A stretch of DNA of 45,645 bases from Verrucomicrobiota bacterium (GTDB lineage Bacteria; Verrucomicrobiota; Verrucomicrobiia; Chthoniobacterales; UBA10450): positions 1 to 45,645 of the forward strand of contig QHNR01000060.1 in NCBI GenBank assembly GCA_003218475.1, written 5' to 3'. Each line of letters begins with the position of its first letter. Within the stretch, counting starts at the first letter, position 1. The notes under the pieces are model-generated. The model had not been told where the DNA came from and did not search any database. It saw only the letters and a program-made list of their open reading frames with translations. The position numbers and the translations under genes are program-made. Of the stretch, positions 26,119-34,780 are shown one piece after another.

Positions 26119-27879
26119 TTACCCTGACGGCTGGGAAGCCGTCGTTCCTTGAAGCATCAGCTCGCGCACGTATTTCACAGGTGGGCTCCCGTAGGAAATC
26201 ACCTGGCCGTTGTATTTCTTGAGGTTGAAATCGTTGCCAAGTTTCTTCTGCTCGGCAGCGCGTAAATCGAGATGTTCAGTTGCACCGACAAAATAGGTGG
26301 AGAGCTGCGCGGAAGTGAGCCGGGCACGTTTCCATTTCGCCACGGCTTCGCCTTCCTGCTGGTAACCTTCTTTCGTCATCAAATCCATCGCTTCCTTTTC
26401 GCTCATGTTTCCGGCGTGAATGCTTTGGTCGAGAATAGCATTGCAAATTGCGCGCAGTCGCATCTTCAACTGTTGCATTTTGACCTCGGGTCCGCCGTAA
26501 CCCTGTTCTGCCATCGTTTGCTCGCAATAAACGGCCCAGCCCTCAATGAATGTGCCGCTCTGAAAAATTGCGCGCACCAGGGTGGACGCGCGGAATTCGT
26601 TGGCACGAGCCAGCTGCAGAAAGTGCCCCGGCATCGCCTCATGCACGGTCAAATCGCGGATCATGTAGTTGTTGTATTCGCGAAAGAAGGATTCCTTTCG
26701 CTCTTTTGACCAGTCTTTGGGCGTCGGCGCGACGGCGAAAAATGTTTTCCCATTTTTCTCGAGCGGCCCCGGCGCATCGCAGTAGGCAATGGCGACGCCG
26801 CGTTTGAATTCGGGCATCGCGATCACGTCCAGCGGGACCGTTGGAACGGCAACCAGATCATGTTGCTTTACGAAATCGGTCGCTTCGGCGGTGATCTTTT
26901 TCGCGAAATCGACCACAGTGGCGTCGTTCGGGTGCTGCTCGGCAAGCTTGTCGAGCACCGCGGCGGTCACTTTATGTTTGTCCGCGAGTCCGGCAGCTGC
27001 CGGATCAGCGTTCGGGAAATATTTTTTGTAGAGCGGCAGCGCAGTTTGGTAGATGGCGATTTGCGTTTGCTCCAGATCGGCCTTTGCCCGCTTCATGATT
27101 TCTTCCATCGGCAAGTCTGACGCGAGCGCGAAATGAAGTTTCTTTCTATACTTCTCGGCGCCGAGACGGAAGTCGCCATCCGAGCGCGGCAACAGATCGT
27201 TCTGAAGCCATTTCTTGTAATCCTCCAGCGCTGCTGCGGTTTTTTCCTGCAAGGGCGCAAGCTCCTTTTTCATTTGCGGCGCTTGATCCAGCAAAGGCGC
27301 GAGTTCTGCGCGCACCAGATTGATTGCGCCCTGCGTTTGCTCAATCGCTGTCTCTGTGTGAACGCGTGGTGGGTGTTGCAGGTTGGCTTTTGCCTGAGCG
27401 ATCACGCGTGGAATCGCTTCCATGCGCTGGCGTAGGTTTGGAATTCGCTTTTCTGCTGGCGCGAAATCGCGCGCGACCAACAGATAAAGACTGTTGGCCA
27501 AACTCTGCATGTAAACGAGCGGATTCCACTCCGCTTCTTTCAACTCTTCGGCCTGGAAGATTTGATAATCGATGTTCTCCTTTAGAATGCGAAAATCGAT
27601 ATTGTTCGCGCCGGTGAGCTGCGATCCATCGACAGCGTTCAGCTTGTCGCGAAATTCTTTTTGGGCTGCGAGATCCTTCGCGCGCGCATCAGAAGAGTAA
27701 TCGGTTAACTGACCGTCAAAACTATGGTCCCCGAGTTCGGTCGCGTCCTCAGGATTGGCCTGCAAATATTGCTCGATGTAATCCCCAGCAATTTTTTGAA
27801 ACTGGTCGTCCTGCATGGTCGCGGATGCGTTGAGCATCGATAACAACAATGCGGACACAGCTGCGATGATGATTTTCAT
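26119..27879 (-). CDS. Secreted DUF885 family metallopeptidase-like protein
   Basis: 586 aa. Signal peptide MKIIIAAVSALLLSMLNASA. The rest is the all-helical DUF885 fold: DIDFRILKENIDYQIFQAEE-type region, repeated charged helices, and the HExxxGH-like metal motif DLTVHEAMPGHFLQLARA near residues 410-430, with FIEGWAVYCEQTMAEQG downstream as expected for gluzincin-like active sites. Probably a periplasmic or outer-membrane-associated dipeptidyl/oligopeptidase. The gene starts 6 bp after the POT transporter stop, so both are in one operon. The DUF885 call is firm; the substrate is not. Confidence 0.88.
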   Translation of the reverse strand: MKIIIAAVSALLLSMLNASATMQDDQFQKIAGDYIEQYLQANPEDATELGDHSFDGQLTDYSSDARAKDLAAQKEFRDKLNAVDGSQLTGANNIDFRILKENIDYQIFQAEELKEAEWNPLVYMQSLANSLYLLVARDFAPAEKRIPNLRQRMEAIPRVIAQAKANLQHPPRVHTETAIEQTQGAINLVRAELAPLLDQAPQMKKELAPLQEKTAAALEDYKKWLQNDLLPRSDGDFRLGAEKYRKKLHFALASDLPMEEIMKRAKADLEQTQIAIYQTALPLYKKYFPNADPAAAGLADKHKVTAAVLDKLAEQHPNDATVVDFAKKITAEATDFVKQHDLVAVPTVPLDVIAMPEFKRGVAIAYCDAPGPLEKNGKTFFAVAPTPKDWSKERKESFFREYNNYMIRDLTVHEAMPGHFLQLARANEFRASTLVRAIFQSGTFIEGWAVYCEQTMAEQGYGGPEVKMQQLKMRLRAICNAILDQSIHAGNMSEKEAMDLMTKEGYQQEGEAVAKWKRARLTSAQLSTYFVGATEHLDLRAAEQKKLGNDFNLKKYNGQVISYGSPPVKYVRELMLQGTTASQPSG

Positions 27880-27885
27880 CCGATG

Positions 27886-29307
27886 TCAGCTTGGCGTGCC
27901 GCCATGAAGAATCGGCTCGGTTGCGATTTCGTCAGGAGTGAGCTGCTGCGATTGCAGATAAGTGCGGCCCTTGTAGAAACAGGCGACAACCACGAAGACG
28001 ACAGCGGCACCGAACATCAACCAGGTGAAAAAGACAAAGTACTGATAAGCGCTGAGCTTGTGCCCTGCGCCCAAGATCCATTTGTTGACCAGACCGACGA
28101 AGAGCTCACCTGAGGCGACCGTGAGAAGCCACAACGCCATGACCGAGCTCTTCATCGAGTTGGGCGCCTGAGTATAGGAAAATTCCAACCCAGTGATCGA
28201 AACCATCGCTTCGCCCAGCGTAAGAATAACGTAGGCCAGAAGTTGCCAGTTGATGCTCGGCTTCAATCCGGCATCGATTTGACCCTGAATCCAAACGATC
28301 ACGACAAACGACAGGCCGGTAATAAAAAGACCAATGCCGATTTTGCGCAGCGGCGTGAGCGGGAAAATTTTGTCAATCGCGGGATAGATCACGTAGTTGA
28401 CCAATGGAATAAAAATCAGGATCAAAATTGGATTCGCGGTTTGGACCTGGGCCGCGATCAAATCCATCCCCATCCAGTGCAGATCCATCTTCTCGGCTTG
28501 CAACGTCCATTCGGCCCCGTTGCTCATTCCCCACAAGGCCCAGAAAACCAAAATGAAAACGTAGACCATCGCAATGCGGCCAAGCGTAATGAGACCTTCT
28601 TTGCTGAAAGTTTCTTTCAAATAACCGAGCCCGGCCGGCGGCACGTGGACCATTTTGTTGCGCCCGCCCCAGAAAAATAAAGTCGCGATCAACATCGCTA
28701 TGCCGGGAATTCCGAACGCCCAGCCTGGCCCCCACTTGGGATTCGCGAGGAGCCACGGGCAGAGAATGGAAGAGATGAACGAGCCAGCGTTAATCGAGAA
28801 ATAAAACCAGCCAAACATCTTTGAAAGCAGATGCTTGTTCGATTCGCCAAACTGATCGCCTACGTTGGCCGACACGCATGGTTTGATGCCGCCTGCGCCC
28901 AAACAAATCAGCGTCAATCCAAGTATGAGCATCGTGCGTTGTCCGATGGCAATTCCCCAGGTAGTCGCCATGCACGCGAGAGTGAGATTGCCCAGGCAGT
29001 AAACGATTGAGAGCGATAGGATGGTCCAATATTTGCCGATCCAGCCATCGGCGATGATCGCGCCGAGAATCGGAAGGAAATACACGCCGAACACGAAATA
29101 ATGCGTGTACATGTACGCCTCGTTCGGGCTCATCGGCGCCAGCACACCGGATTGATTCAGGATGTAGTGCGCCATGAAGACGGTCAGCACCGACTTCATC
29201 CCGTAATAGGAGAAGCGCTCGGCCGCTTCGTTCCCGATGATGTACGGCACACCGGGCGGCATGGTCGTGAGGTTTGGAGGCGAAGTTAGATAATTGTGTT
29301 TAGCCAT
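27886..29307 (-). CDS. POT-family proton-dependent oligopeptide transporter
   Basis: 473 aa, about 12-14 transmembrane helices. The peptide-transporter signature ExxERFSYYG is in NEAAERFSYYGMKSVLTVFM, followed by ILGAIIADGWIGKYWTILSL and LICLGAGGIKPCVSANVGDQF, both typical of DtpT/PTR2 proteins. It imports di- or tripeptides with protons. Neighbours fit: a DUF885 peptidase downstream and a small lipoprotein gene 15 bp upstream on the same strand, giving a peptide capture, uptake and digestion unit. Confidence 0.93.
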   Translation of the reverse strand: MAKHNYLTSPPNLTTMPPGVPYIIGNEAAERFSYYGMKSVLTVFMAHYILNQSGVLAPMSPNEAYMYTHYFVFGVYFLPILGAIIADGWIGKYWTILSLSIVYCLGNLTLACMATTWGIAIGQRTMLILGLTLICLGAGGIKPCVSANVGDQFGESNKHLLSKMFGWFYFSINAGSFISSILCPWLLANPKWGPGWAFGIPGIAMLIATLFFWGGRNKMVHVPPAGLGYLKETFSKEGLITLGRIAMVYVFILVFWALWGMSNGAEWTLQAEKMDLHWMGMDLIAAQVQTANPILILIFIPLVNYVIYPAIDKIFPLTPLRKIGIGLFITGLSFVVIVWIQGQIDAGLKPSINWQLLAYVILTLGEAMVSITGLEFSYTQAPNSMKSSVMALWLLTVASGELFVGLVNKWILGAGHKLSAYQYFVFFTWLMFGAAVVFVVVACFYKGRTYLQSQQLTPDEIATEPILHGGTPS

Positions 29308-29321
29308 GTGATCTCCTTTGC

Positions 29322-29534
29322 CTAACGACCTTCGTGCGGGACAGATTCGGCGGGCGTCGAGGAAGTCGAAGATTCCTCAGAACCTTTCTTTGCGTTCGAC
29401 CAGACCTTTGCTGGATCGGGCTGTTCGCGCTGGACTTCCGGCATCTGACCGAGCGGATGCTTTTCGCAGGAACAAACAGCGATCACGGCAGTGGCGCAGA
29501 GAATAGACGCCGCCTTCGCAAGAGAAACTCGCAT
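29322..29534 (-). CDS. Small putative lipoprotein
   Basis: 70 aa from ATG 29534 (the frame extends four codons further). Sequence MRVSLAKAASILCATAVIAV ends in CSCEKH, a hydrophobic stretch followed by cysteine, which resembles a lipobox, then a hydrophilic, proline- and serine-rich tail. Expected to be lipid-anchored outside the inner membrane. First gene of the lipoprotein-POT-DUF885 unit. Too small for family assignment; could in principle be a decayed fragment. Confidence 0.55.
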   Translation of the reverse strand: MRVSLAKAASILCATAVIAVCSCEKHPLGQMPEVQREQPDPAKVWSNAKKGSEESSTSSTPAESVPHEGR

Positions 29535-29648
29535 GAGCCGGGGCACACTAATCAGCGTCGCTCGTGGTCTGCAAGCCGAAAGCGAGGCTAGGGAGCGAGC
29601 ACAGCTCGCTCGCCGTGGCGAGGGCGCGCCGTTAAAATCGCAAACGTG

Positions 29649-29700
29649 CTCACGATCAAGATTACGATCACGAGCACGAACAAGAGCAAGAGCGAGAGCG
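29649..29700. repeat. Imperfect hexanucleotide tandem repeat
   Basis: About eight degenerate 6-bp units (ATCAAG, ATTACG, ATCACG, AGCACG, AACAAG, AGCAAG and so on) precede ftsK. An open frame on the minus strand reads it as an artificial hydrophobic stretch (ALALALVLVIVILIV), which explains a spurious membrane-protein call. Confidence 0.65.
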
Positions 29701-29722
29701 TCGCCGCGGCGAGCGCCTGTAC
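29701..29722 (-). repeat. Degenerate REP-like hairpin before ftsK
   Basis: TCGCCGCGGCGA stem followed by GCGCCTGTAC; near-identical to the REP at 39078-39105 except that GTAG has become GTAC. It lies just upstream of the chosen ftsK start. Confidence 0.45.
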
Positions 29723-29744
29723 AACGAGATTGAAAGACGCGGGC

Positions 29745-32204
29745 ATGGAGTTACTATCAGACGCGGTGGCCCGCACAGACAAACAGAGCGCTTGGAGCGA
29801 AGTCTTCGCTCTCATTCTGCTTTTTGTCGGCACGTTGTTGTTTTTTGCGCTGATTTCATACACGCCAAAAGACGTACCGTCCTGGGTTTGGTTTAGCCAT
29901 ATCTCGCCGTCGAACCATCCTGCGCAAAATTTCATTGGGCCGGTTGGCGCGATCGTGGCGGGAATTTGTTATCAATGCATTGGAGTTTTCGCTTCGCTGT
30001 TGCTGGCAGCAGTTCTACTCGGTTTCGGTGCGGCGAAATTATTTCATCCTCGATTGCGCGTAATGCCCCGAATCCCATGGATCGTTTTGTTCATCGTATC
30101 CGGTGCTTGCCTCGACCAGTTATGGGACATCAGCCACCTGCTTGGGTTGAAGGTGCCAGTAGACATTCAGGGGCCCGGTGGCCTGATCGGATATCGCTTG
30201 GCTGATGAACACCGCGGCCTGCTCCGCGCCGGGCTCGGGCCTGTCGGCTCGCTGCTTCTGGTGCTGGGAATTTATGTGACCACGCTGATTTTGGTTACCG
30301 GGCTGCGTCCGATTCATCTTGTTCGCGAGATAGTCCGCGCGACGCGGCGCGTCGCCACAAGACTGCACGAATGGCAATTGCAGCGGAAGCTTCGCAAGCT
30401 GGATCTGAAGGAAAAACTGGAAATTAGTGAGAGGCAACTCGCCAAACAAAGACGAGCGCTCGAAAAGCAGCTCAGGAAAAAGGGCATGCCTGTGACTGAG
30501 CCGGTAGGCGCGACAATCTCGGAGGAAGAACTCGCAAATCGGCCGATTCCGAAGGTTGTCGATACCACTGCCTTCCCGAGTGAGCAGGTGACACCGATTG
30601 GCAGAAAACCGTCTCTTGCAGAATTACGCGCCCGCTCTGAAAAACCAAAGCGGGATTCCAACACAGAGAGCACAACTTCAAGCTGGGAGGATTATGTATT
30701 GCCAGCGTTCGATCTGCTCGACGAGCGCAGTTTTGAAGCTCGCGCGGCCACCGATCCCGCCGAATTAGAGGAGGTCCGGCAAATCCTGATTGATACGCTG
30801 GCGCAATTCGGCATTGCAGTGGCGCCCGGCGACATTACGAAAGGCCCCACCATTACCCGCTACGAAGTGTACCCCGCCAAAGGCGTGCGTGTGGACAAAA
30901 TCGTGAGTCTGGAGCGAGACCTTGCGCGGGCGACCCGCGCTGAGCGAATCAACATTTTGGCACCGATTCCCGGAAAAGACACTGTCGGCATCGAGTTGGC
31001 GAATACGCGAAAAGCGACAGTAACGCTGCGCGAAATGTTGCAGTCGCCCGATTGGGAAGAGGCAAAAGGACGCGCGAAAATTCCGCTCGCGCTCGGCAAA
31101 GACGTTTACGGCAAGGCGATCATCACTGATTTGGCGCAAATGCCGCATCTACTAGTGGCCGGCACCACTGGCAGCGGGAAAAGCGTTTGTATCAATGCCC
31201 TGATTGCCAGCATGCTCTTTCGCTTCACTCCGGAAGAACTGCGTTTTGTGATCATCGATCCAAAGGTGGTCGAGTTGCAGGCCTATAGCTCTCTGCCGCA
31301 TCTCACCTTGCCGATTGTGACTGATCCGAAGAAAGTGCTGCTGGCCTTGCGGTGGTTGATCGACGAAATGGAGCACCGCTACAAAATGTTTGCCCGTGTA
31401 GGCGTGCGAAACATCGTCGGTTTCAATGCACGTCCGATGAAAAAGAAAGAAGCTGTAGCCGGGATCGATGATCCCGGCCGTGAGGACGAAACTGCTCCCC
31501 GTGGACCGGCATCACCGATGCCGGCTACAGAAGAGCAAATTCCCGATAAACTTCCTTACGTGGTTGTGATCATTGACGAGCTGGCTGATCTGATGCAAAC
31601 CGCGCCGGCGGACGTCGAGACGGCGATCGCGCGCATCACGCAGATGGCTCGTGCGGCAGGTATTCATGTCATCGTCGCAACGCAAACTCCGCGCGCGGAC
31701 GTGATCACCGGCGTAATCAAGGCGAACATTCCCTCCCGAATTGCATTCCAGGTCGCCTCGAAGATCGATAGTCGCGTTATCCTCGATGAGAACGGAGCGG
31801 ATCGTTTGCTCGGGCAGGGCGACATGCTGTATCTGCCGCCGAGCACTTCGCGTCTTATTCGCGCGCAAGGCGTGCTCGTAACGGACGATGAAATTCATCG
31901 GCTGGTGGAATTCGTTTCAGCACAAAGCCCGCCCGCTTTCGACACGGAGATGCATGAGAAGCTTCAATCCACAGCCGCTCCGGAAGAGGACGTGACAAGC
32001 GAAGATGAAGAGCTCGTCGAGAAATGCCTCGAGATCATTCGTCAGGAAAAACGCGCTTCCACTTCGTTGCTCCAGCGGCGCTTGCGACTTGGCTATACGC
32101 GCGCTGCGCGCATCGTTGATATTCTTGAGCAGCGCGGTATTTTGGGTCCCGGCGAAGGCGCCAAACCACGCGAGATTCTGGTCGATCTCGATGCTGCCGT
32201 TTAG
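29745..32204 (+). CDS. ftsK: DNA translocase FtsK/SpoIIIE
   Basis: 819 aa from ATG 29745; the frame runs back to 29646 through repeat DNA, rejected. Four transmembrane helices (about 15-200) anchor the protein at the septum, followed by a charged linker and the FtsK alpha domain. The motor has Walker A LLVAGTTGSGKSVCINAL, the family motif FVIIDPKVVELQAYSSLPHL, Walker B YVVVIIDELADLMQ, and a C-terminal gamma winged helix (SLLQRRLRLGYTRAARIVDILE). It pumps DNA during chromosome dimer resolution. Remarkably, a 78-bp BIME at 31453-31530 sits between Walker A and Walker B and is translated in frame as about 26 extra residues. rodZ follows after 15 bp. Confidence 0.95.
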   Translation: MELLSDAVARTDKQSAWSEVFALILLFVGTLLFFALISYTPKDVPSWVWFSHISPSNHPAQNFIGPVGAIVAGICYQCIGVFASLLLAAVLLGFGAAKLFHPRLRVMPRIPWIVLFIVSGACLDQLWDISHLLGLKVPVDIQGPGGLIGYRLADEHRGLLRAGLGPVGSLLLVLGIYVTTLILVTGLRPIHLVREIVRATRRVATRLHEWQLQRKLRKLDLKEKLEISERQLAKQRRALEKQLRKKGMPVTEPVGATISEEELANRPIPKVVDTTAFPSEQVTPIGRKPSLAELRARSEKPKRDSNTESTTSSWEDYVLPAFDLLDERSFEARAATDPAELEEVRQILIDTLAQFGIAVAPGDITKGPTITRYEVYPAKGVRVDKIVSLERDLARATRAERINILAPIPGKDTVGIELANTRKATVTLREMLQSPDWEEAKGRAKIPLALGKDVYGKAIITDLAQMPHLLVAGTTGSGKSVCINALIASMLFRFTPEELRFVIIDPKVVELQAYSSLPHLTLPIVTDPKKVLLALRWLIDEMEHRYKMFARVGVRNIVGFNARPMKKKEAVAGIDDPGREDETAPRGPASPMPATEEQIPDKLPYVVVIIDELADLMQTAPADVETAIARITQMARAAGIHVIVATQTPRADVITGVIKANIPSRIAFQVASKIDSRVILDENGADRLLGQGDMLYLPPSTSRLIRAQGVLVTDDEIHRLVEFVSAQSPPAFDTEMHEKLQSTAAPEEDVTSEDEELVEKCLEIIRQEKRASTSLLQRRLRLGYTRAARIVDILEQRGILGPGEGAKPREILVDLDAAV
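31453..31530. repeat. BIME inserted in frame inside ftsK
   Basis: Terminal CTGTAGCCGG and CCGGCTACAG are perfect inverted copies. Left REP: GTAG then CCGGGATC/GATCCCGG arms. Right REP: CCGGCATC/GATGCCGG arms then CTAC. The length is 78 bp (26 codons), so the frame is kept; it encodes the loop between GFNARPMKKKE and EEQIPDKLPYVVV. Confidence 0.88.
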
Positions 32205-32219
32205 CCGGCATTTCGCATC

Positions 32220-33158
32220 ATGACGATAGAAGGACTCGGTAAAAAATTTCAGGAAGCGAGGCAGGCGAGAAATCTTACGCTCGATGAAGCAGCGCGGATG
32301 ACGAAAATTCGCCCCTCGCGGCTGGCGGAAATTGAGGCAGATGATTTTTCGCAGTTTCCGAGCCTTGCGTACGCAAAAGGGTTCCTGCTCATCTATGGAA
32401 AATTTTTGGACGTCGATGTCACGCCGTATCTCGATGCGTTTGAAGATTCCGAGCGCGTGACGGTCGATGGCTACTCATATCTTCAAGAGAACCAGCCCGC
32501 CAAGCCAGTCAGTGCGCCAGCGGCCCCACGCCGTCCGGCCCCCACGAGGCGCGACCGCATCTCGCCGATGCCGCTTATTTTTGGGATCGTGGTGCTGGTG
32601 ATTGGCTTTTCTGTGATGAAATTGCTCCTGAATGTGCAGCGACTCGCGCCGGGGAAGGCGGAATCGGCTGCACAAGCATCACCCAACGCATCGCCTGTGA
32701 TAGGCTCTAAGCCCGTTCCGCCCGGACCGGCCGCAAGCGCGCCAAATACCGTTGCATCCGCTCCATCCATCGCACCAATCGTGTCGGCTGCGCCAACGAT
32801 CGCGCGGACAGCCGTCGCCGCGGCTTCCACAGCGTCAGGCGAGCCGGAAGTGCGTCGAGCGAAACCTGTGACTCGGGAAGACCTGACGAAAGCGCAAGAA
32901 ACACCGAATTCATCCTCGGTAGAACCAGGCGAACAGAATCGCGTCGCTATTCGCCCACTCAAAAGAACGTATGTGAGGGTGACCGTAGGCGATGGGAAGG
33001 GGAGTCCCGCGTTCGAGCGTTGGGTTTCGCCAGCTGACGGCACTGTTGAATTCCGCGGTAAGCATGTTTCGATCCGTGTTCTCGATCCTGACGCCGTTCA
33101 GATCACAAAAAATGGCAAGTCGCTGGAAGATAACGACGAAGACGTAACGGTTAACTAA
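32220..33158 (+). CDS. rodZ: RodZ-like cytoskeletal/HTH membrane protein
   Basis: 312 aa. N-terminal Xre-like HTH: GKKFQEARQARNLTLDEAAR through AEIEADDFSQFPSLAYAKGF, typical of RodZ. One transmembrane helix follows at about 118-140 (PLIFGIVVLVIGFSVMKLLL), then an alanine/proline/serine-rich periplasmic linker and a C-terminal DUF4115-like region (RVTVGDGKGSPAFERWVSP). RodZ connects MreB filaments to the elongasome. It begins 15 bp after ftsK and ends 7 bp before rimO, so the three are probably co-transcribed. Confidence 0.88.
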   Translation: MTIEGLGKKFQEARQARNLTLDEAARMTKIRPSRLAEIEADDFSQFPSLAYAKGFLLIYGKFLDVDVTPYLDAFEDSERVTVDGYSYLQENQPAKPVSAPAAPRRPAPTRRDRISPMPLIFGIVVLVIGFSVMKLLLNVQRLAPGKAESAAQASPNASPVIGSKPVPPGPAASAPNTVASAPSIAPIVSAAPTIARTAVAAASTASGEPEVRRAKPVTREDLTKAQETPNSSSVEPGEQNRVAIRPLKRTYVRVTVGDGKGSPAFERWVSPADGTVEFRGKHVSIRVLDPDAVQITKNGKSLEDNDEDVTVN

Positions 33159-33165
33159 TGCCGTC

Positions 33166-34626
33166 ATGAACTCGCCACCTGTAGTGGCCCCGAAGGCGTT
33201 CGGGGCAAATGGAGAATCGTTACCGCTGCTACAGCGCACGAAGATTGGCATGATCAGCCTTGGCTGCGCTAAGAATCTTGTCGATGCAGAGATCATGCTG
33301 GGAAGCGTTTTACAACACGGGATGGAAATCACATCCCGCCCAGAGGACGCCGATGTCCTTGTGATTAACACGTGCGCGTTCATTGATTCAGCCAAGGAAG
33401 AATCAATCGGAGCGATTCTGGAAGCGCATCAGCAACGCGGCCTAAGCAGAAGACCGCATCAAAAACTGATCGTAAGCGGCTGCATGTCGCAGCGATTTGC
33501 AAAAGAACTGCGGCAGGAGATGCCGGAGGTGGATGGATTTGTTCGGCTTGATCAGGTCAGCGAGCTTGGGATGATCATCGAGAACCTTTTGGCAAAACGC
33601 CCAACGCTCAACGCTCAACGTCCAACGCTCAACGGAGAGAATGATGACGTCGATCTTGCGTTCGCGGACACGCGGCCCACTTACATTCCGGATTACAATA
33701 CGCCCCGTTTTAGACTTACCCCGGAGCATTTCGCTTACGTAAAAATTGCCGAAGGCTGCAATCACCCGTGCAGTTTTTGCGTAATTCCTCAGATGCGCGG
33801 CAAGCATCGCAGCCGATTTCCGAAATCTGTTCTCGCCGAAATTAGCGCGTTGGTGCGCGAAGGCGTCCGCGAAATCAACTTGATCAGCCAGGATACGACC
33901 TATTATGGGATGGATTTGTGGCCGAGCAAGGCAGGGCCGCGCCAGCCGATTGATTCGGCTCGTGGGCCGACGCTCTCAGCGCTGCTTCGCGAGATTCAAC
34001 AAATCGAAGGCGAATTCTGGGTGCGCCTGCTTTACACGCATCCGGCGCATTGGAGCGATGAACTGATTGAAGCAATCGCGCAATGCGACAAGGTCGCGCG
34101 CTACATTGATATTCCTCTGCAACATATCGACGATTCAGTGCTGCAAAGGATGCGACGCGAAACATCACGCGCGCACATCGAAAATTTGATTCACAAACTC
34201 CGTGCTGAAATTCCCGGCCTCGCGTTGCGGACTACTTTTATCGTTGGATTTCCAGGTGAAACGGGTGCGGAATTCGAGAACCTTCTCGATTTCATTCGCC
34301 GCGTGCGATTCGAACGGCTGGGAATATTCAAATATTCCCAGGAAATGGGCTCCCGCGCGGCGAAAATGCCAGGACAGATTCCTGCAAAAATCAAGAATGC
34401 ACGTTACCGTGCCGCGATGTTGGCTCAGCAGCAGATTGCTCATGAAATTGCCTGCGAGAAAATTGGACGCGAGCTGAAATTACTGGTTGATCAGCCGCAT
34501 ATAGCACGAACCGAAGGCGATGCTTCGGACGTCGATGCGCGCGTGGTGTTATCCAAAGCTGCGCCGGTCGGCGAATTTATTTGGCGCAGGATCACTGGCA
34601 GCCGAGGCTACGATCTCCTTGCGTAG
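33166..34626 (+). CDS. rimO: Ribosomal protein S12 methylthiotransferase
   Basis: 486 aa. Methylthiolates an aspartate of ribosomal protein S12 using two iron-sulfur clusters and SAM. N-terminal UPF0004 domain with cysteines in MISLGCAKNLVDAE, VINTCAFID and VSGCMSQ; radical-SAM CxxxCxxC in EGCNHPCSFCVIPQMRGKHR; C-terminal TRAM domain. Two oddities: a REP hairpin (33181-33207) encodes part of the first 20 residues, and a heptamer tandem repeat (33600-33636) adds a PTLNAQRPTLNGE-like insert between the N-terminal and radical-SAM domains. The stop codon TAG lies in the GTAG of another REP. No internal frame break. Confidence 0.94.
   Translation: MNSPPVVAPKAFGANGESLPLLQRTKIGMISLGCAKNLVDAEIMLGSVLQHGMEITSRPEDADVLVINTCAFIDSAKEESIGAILEAHQQRGLSRRPHQKLIVSGCMSQRFAKELRQEMPEVDGFVRLDQVSELGMIIENLLAKRPTLNAQRPTLNGENDDVDLAFADTRPTYIPDYNTPRFRLTPEHFAYVKIAEGCNHPCSFCVIPQMRGKHRSRFPKSVLAEISALVREGVREINLISQDTTYYGMDLWPSKAGPRQPIDSARGPTLSALLREIQQIEGEFWVRLLYTHPAHWSDELIEAIAQCDKVARYIDIPLQHIDDSVLQRMRRETSRAHIENLIHKLRAEIPGLALRTTFIVGFPGETGAEFENLLDFIRRVRFERLGIFKYSQEMGSRAAKMPGQIPAKIKNARYRAAMLAQQQIAHEIACEKIGRELKLLVDQPHIARTEGDASDVDARVVLSKAAPVGEFIWRRITGSRGYDLLA
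33181..33207 (+). repeat. REP-like element within the rimO N-terminus
   Basis: GTAG at 33181-33184, then GGCCCCGAA and TTCGGGGC arms around GGCG. It is translated as VVAPKAFGAN, an N-terminal extension with no role in the known fold. The arms resemble the palindromes at 26092 and 45462. Confidence 0.7.
33600..33636. repeat. Heptamer tandem repeat inside rimO
   Basis: CCAACGCT, CAACGCT, CAACGT, CCAACGCT, CAACG in succession. The reverse complement of this segment recurs at 40926-40949 in an intergenic gap. It adds about a dozen residues (PTLNAQ-type) in a linker of RimO without shifting the frame. Confidence 0.82.
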
Positions 34627-34670
34627 CACAGACATCTTGTCTGTGCGGCAGGCGGGCGTCTCGCCTGCCG
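34623..34670. repeat. REP-like double hairpin downstream of rimO
   Basis: GTAG at 34623-34626 contains the rimO stop. It is followed by CACAGACA/TGTCTGTG and then GGCAGGCG/CGCCTGCC hairpins. The second hairpin could also act as a weak terminator. Confidence 0.75.
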
Positions 34671-34780
34671 AGTCACACACGAGGAAAACGCGCTCGCCCA
34701 GACGCGAGTTACTTGTGCGATATTAATAGTGACAAGGCTAGGATTTTTGATCAATTAATCCCGATCTATTGCTTCCCTCC

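Noticed and set aside
29588..29935. Minus-strand open frame with a long hydrophobic stretch before ftsK
   Set aside because: The hydrophobic part is produced by the degenerate hexanucleotide repeat and the rest is antisense to ftsK.
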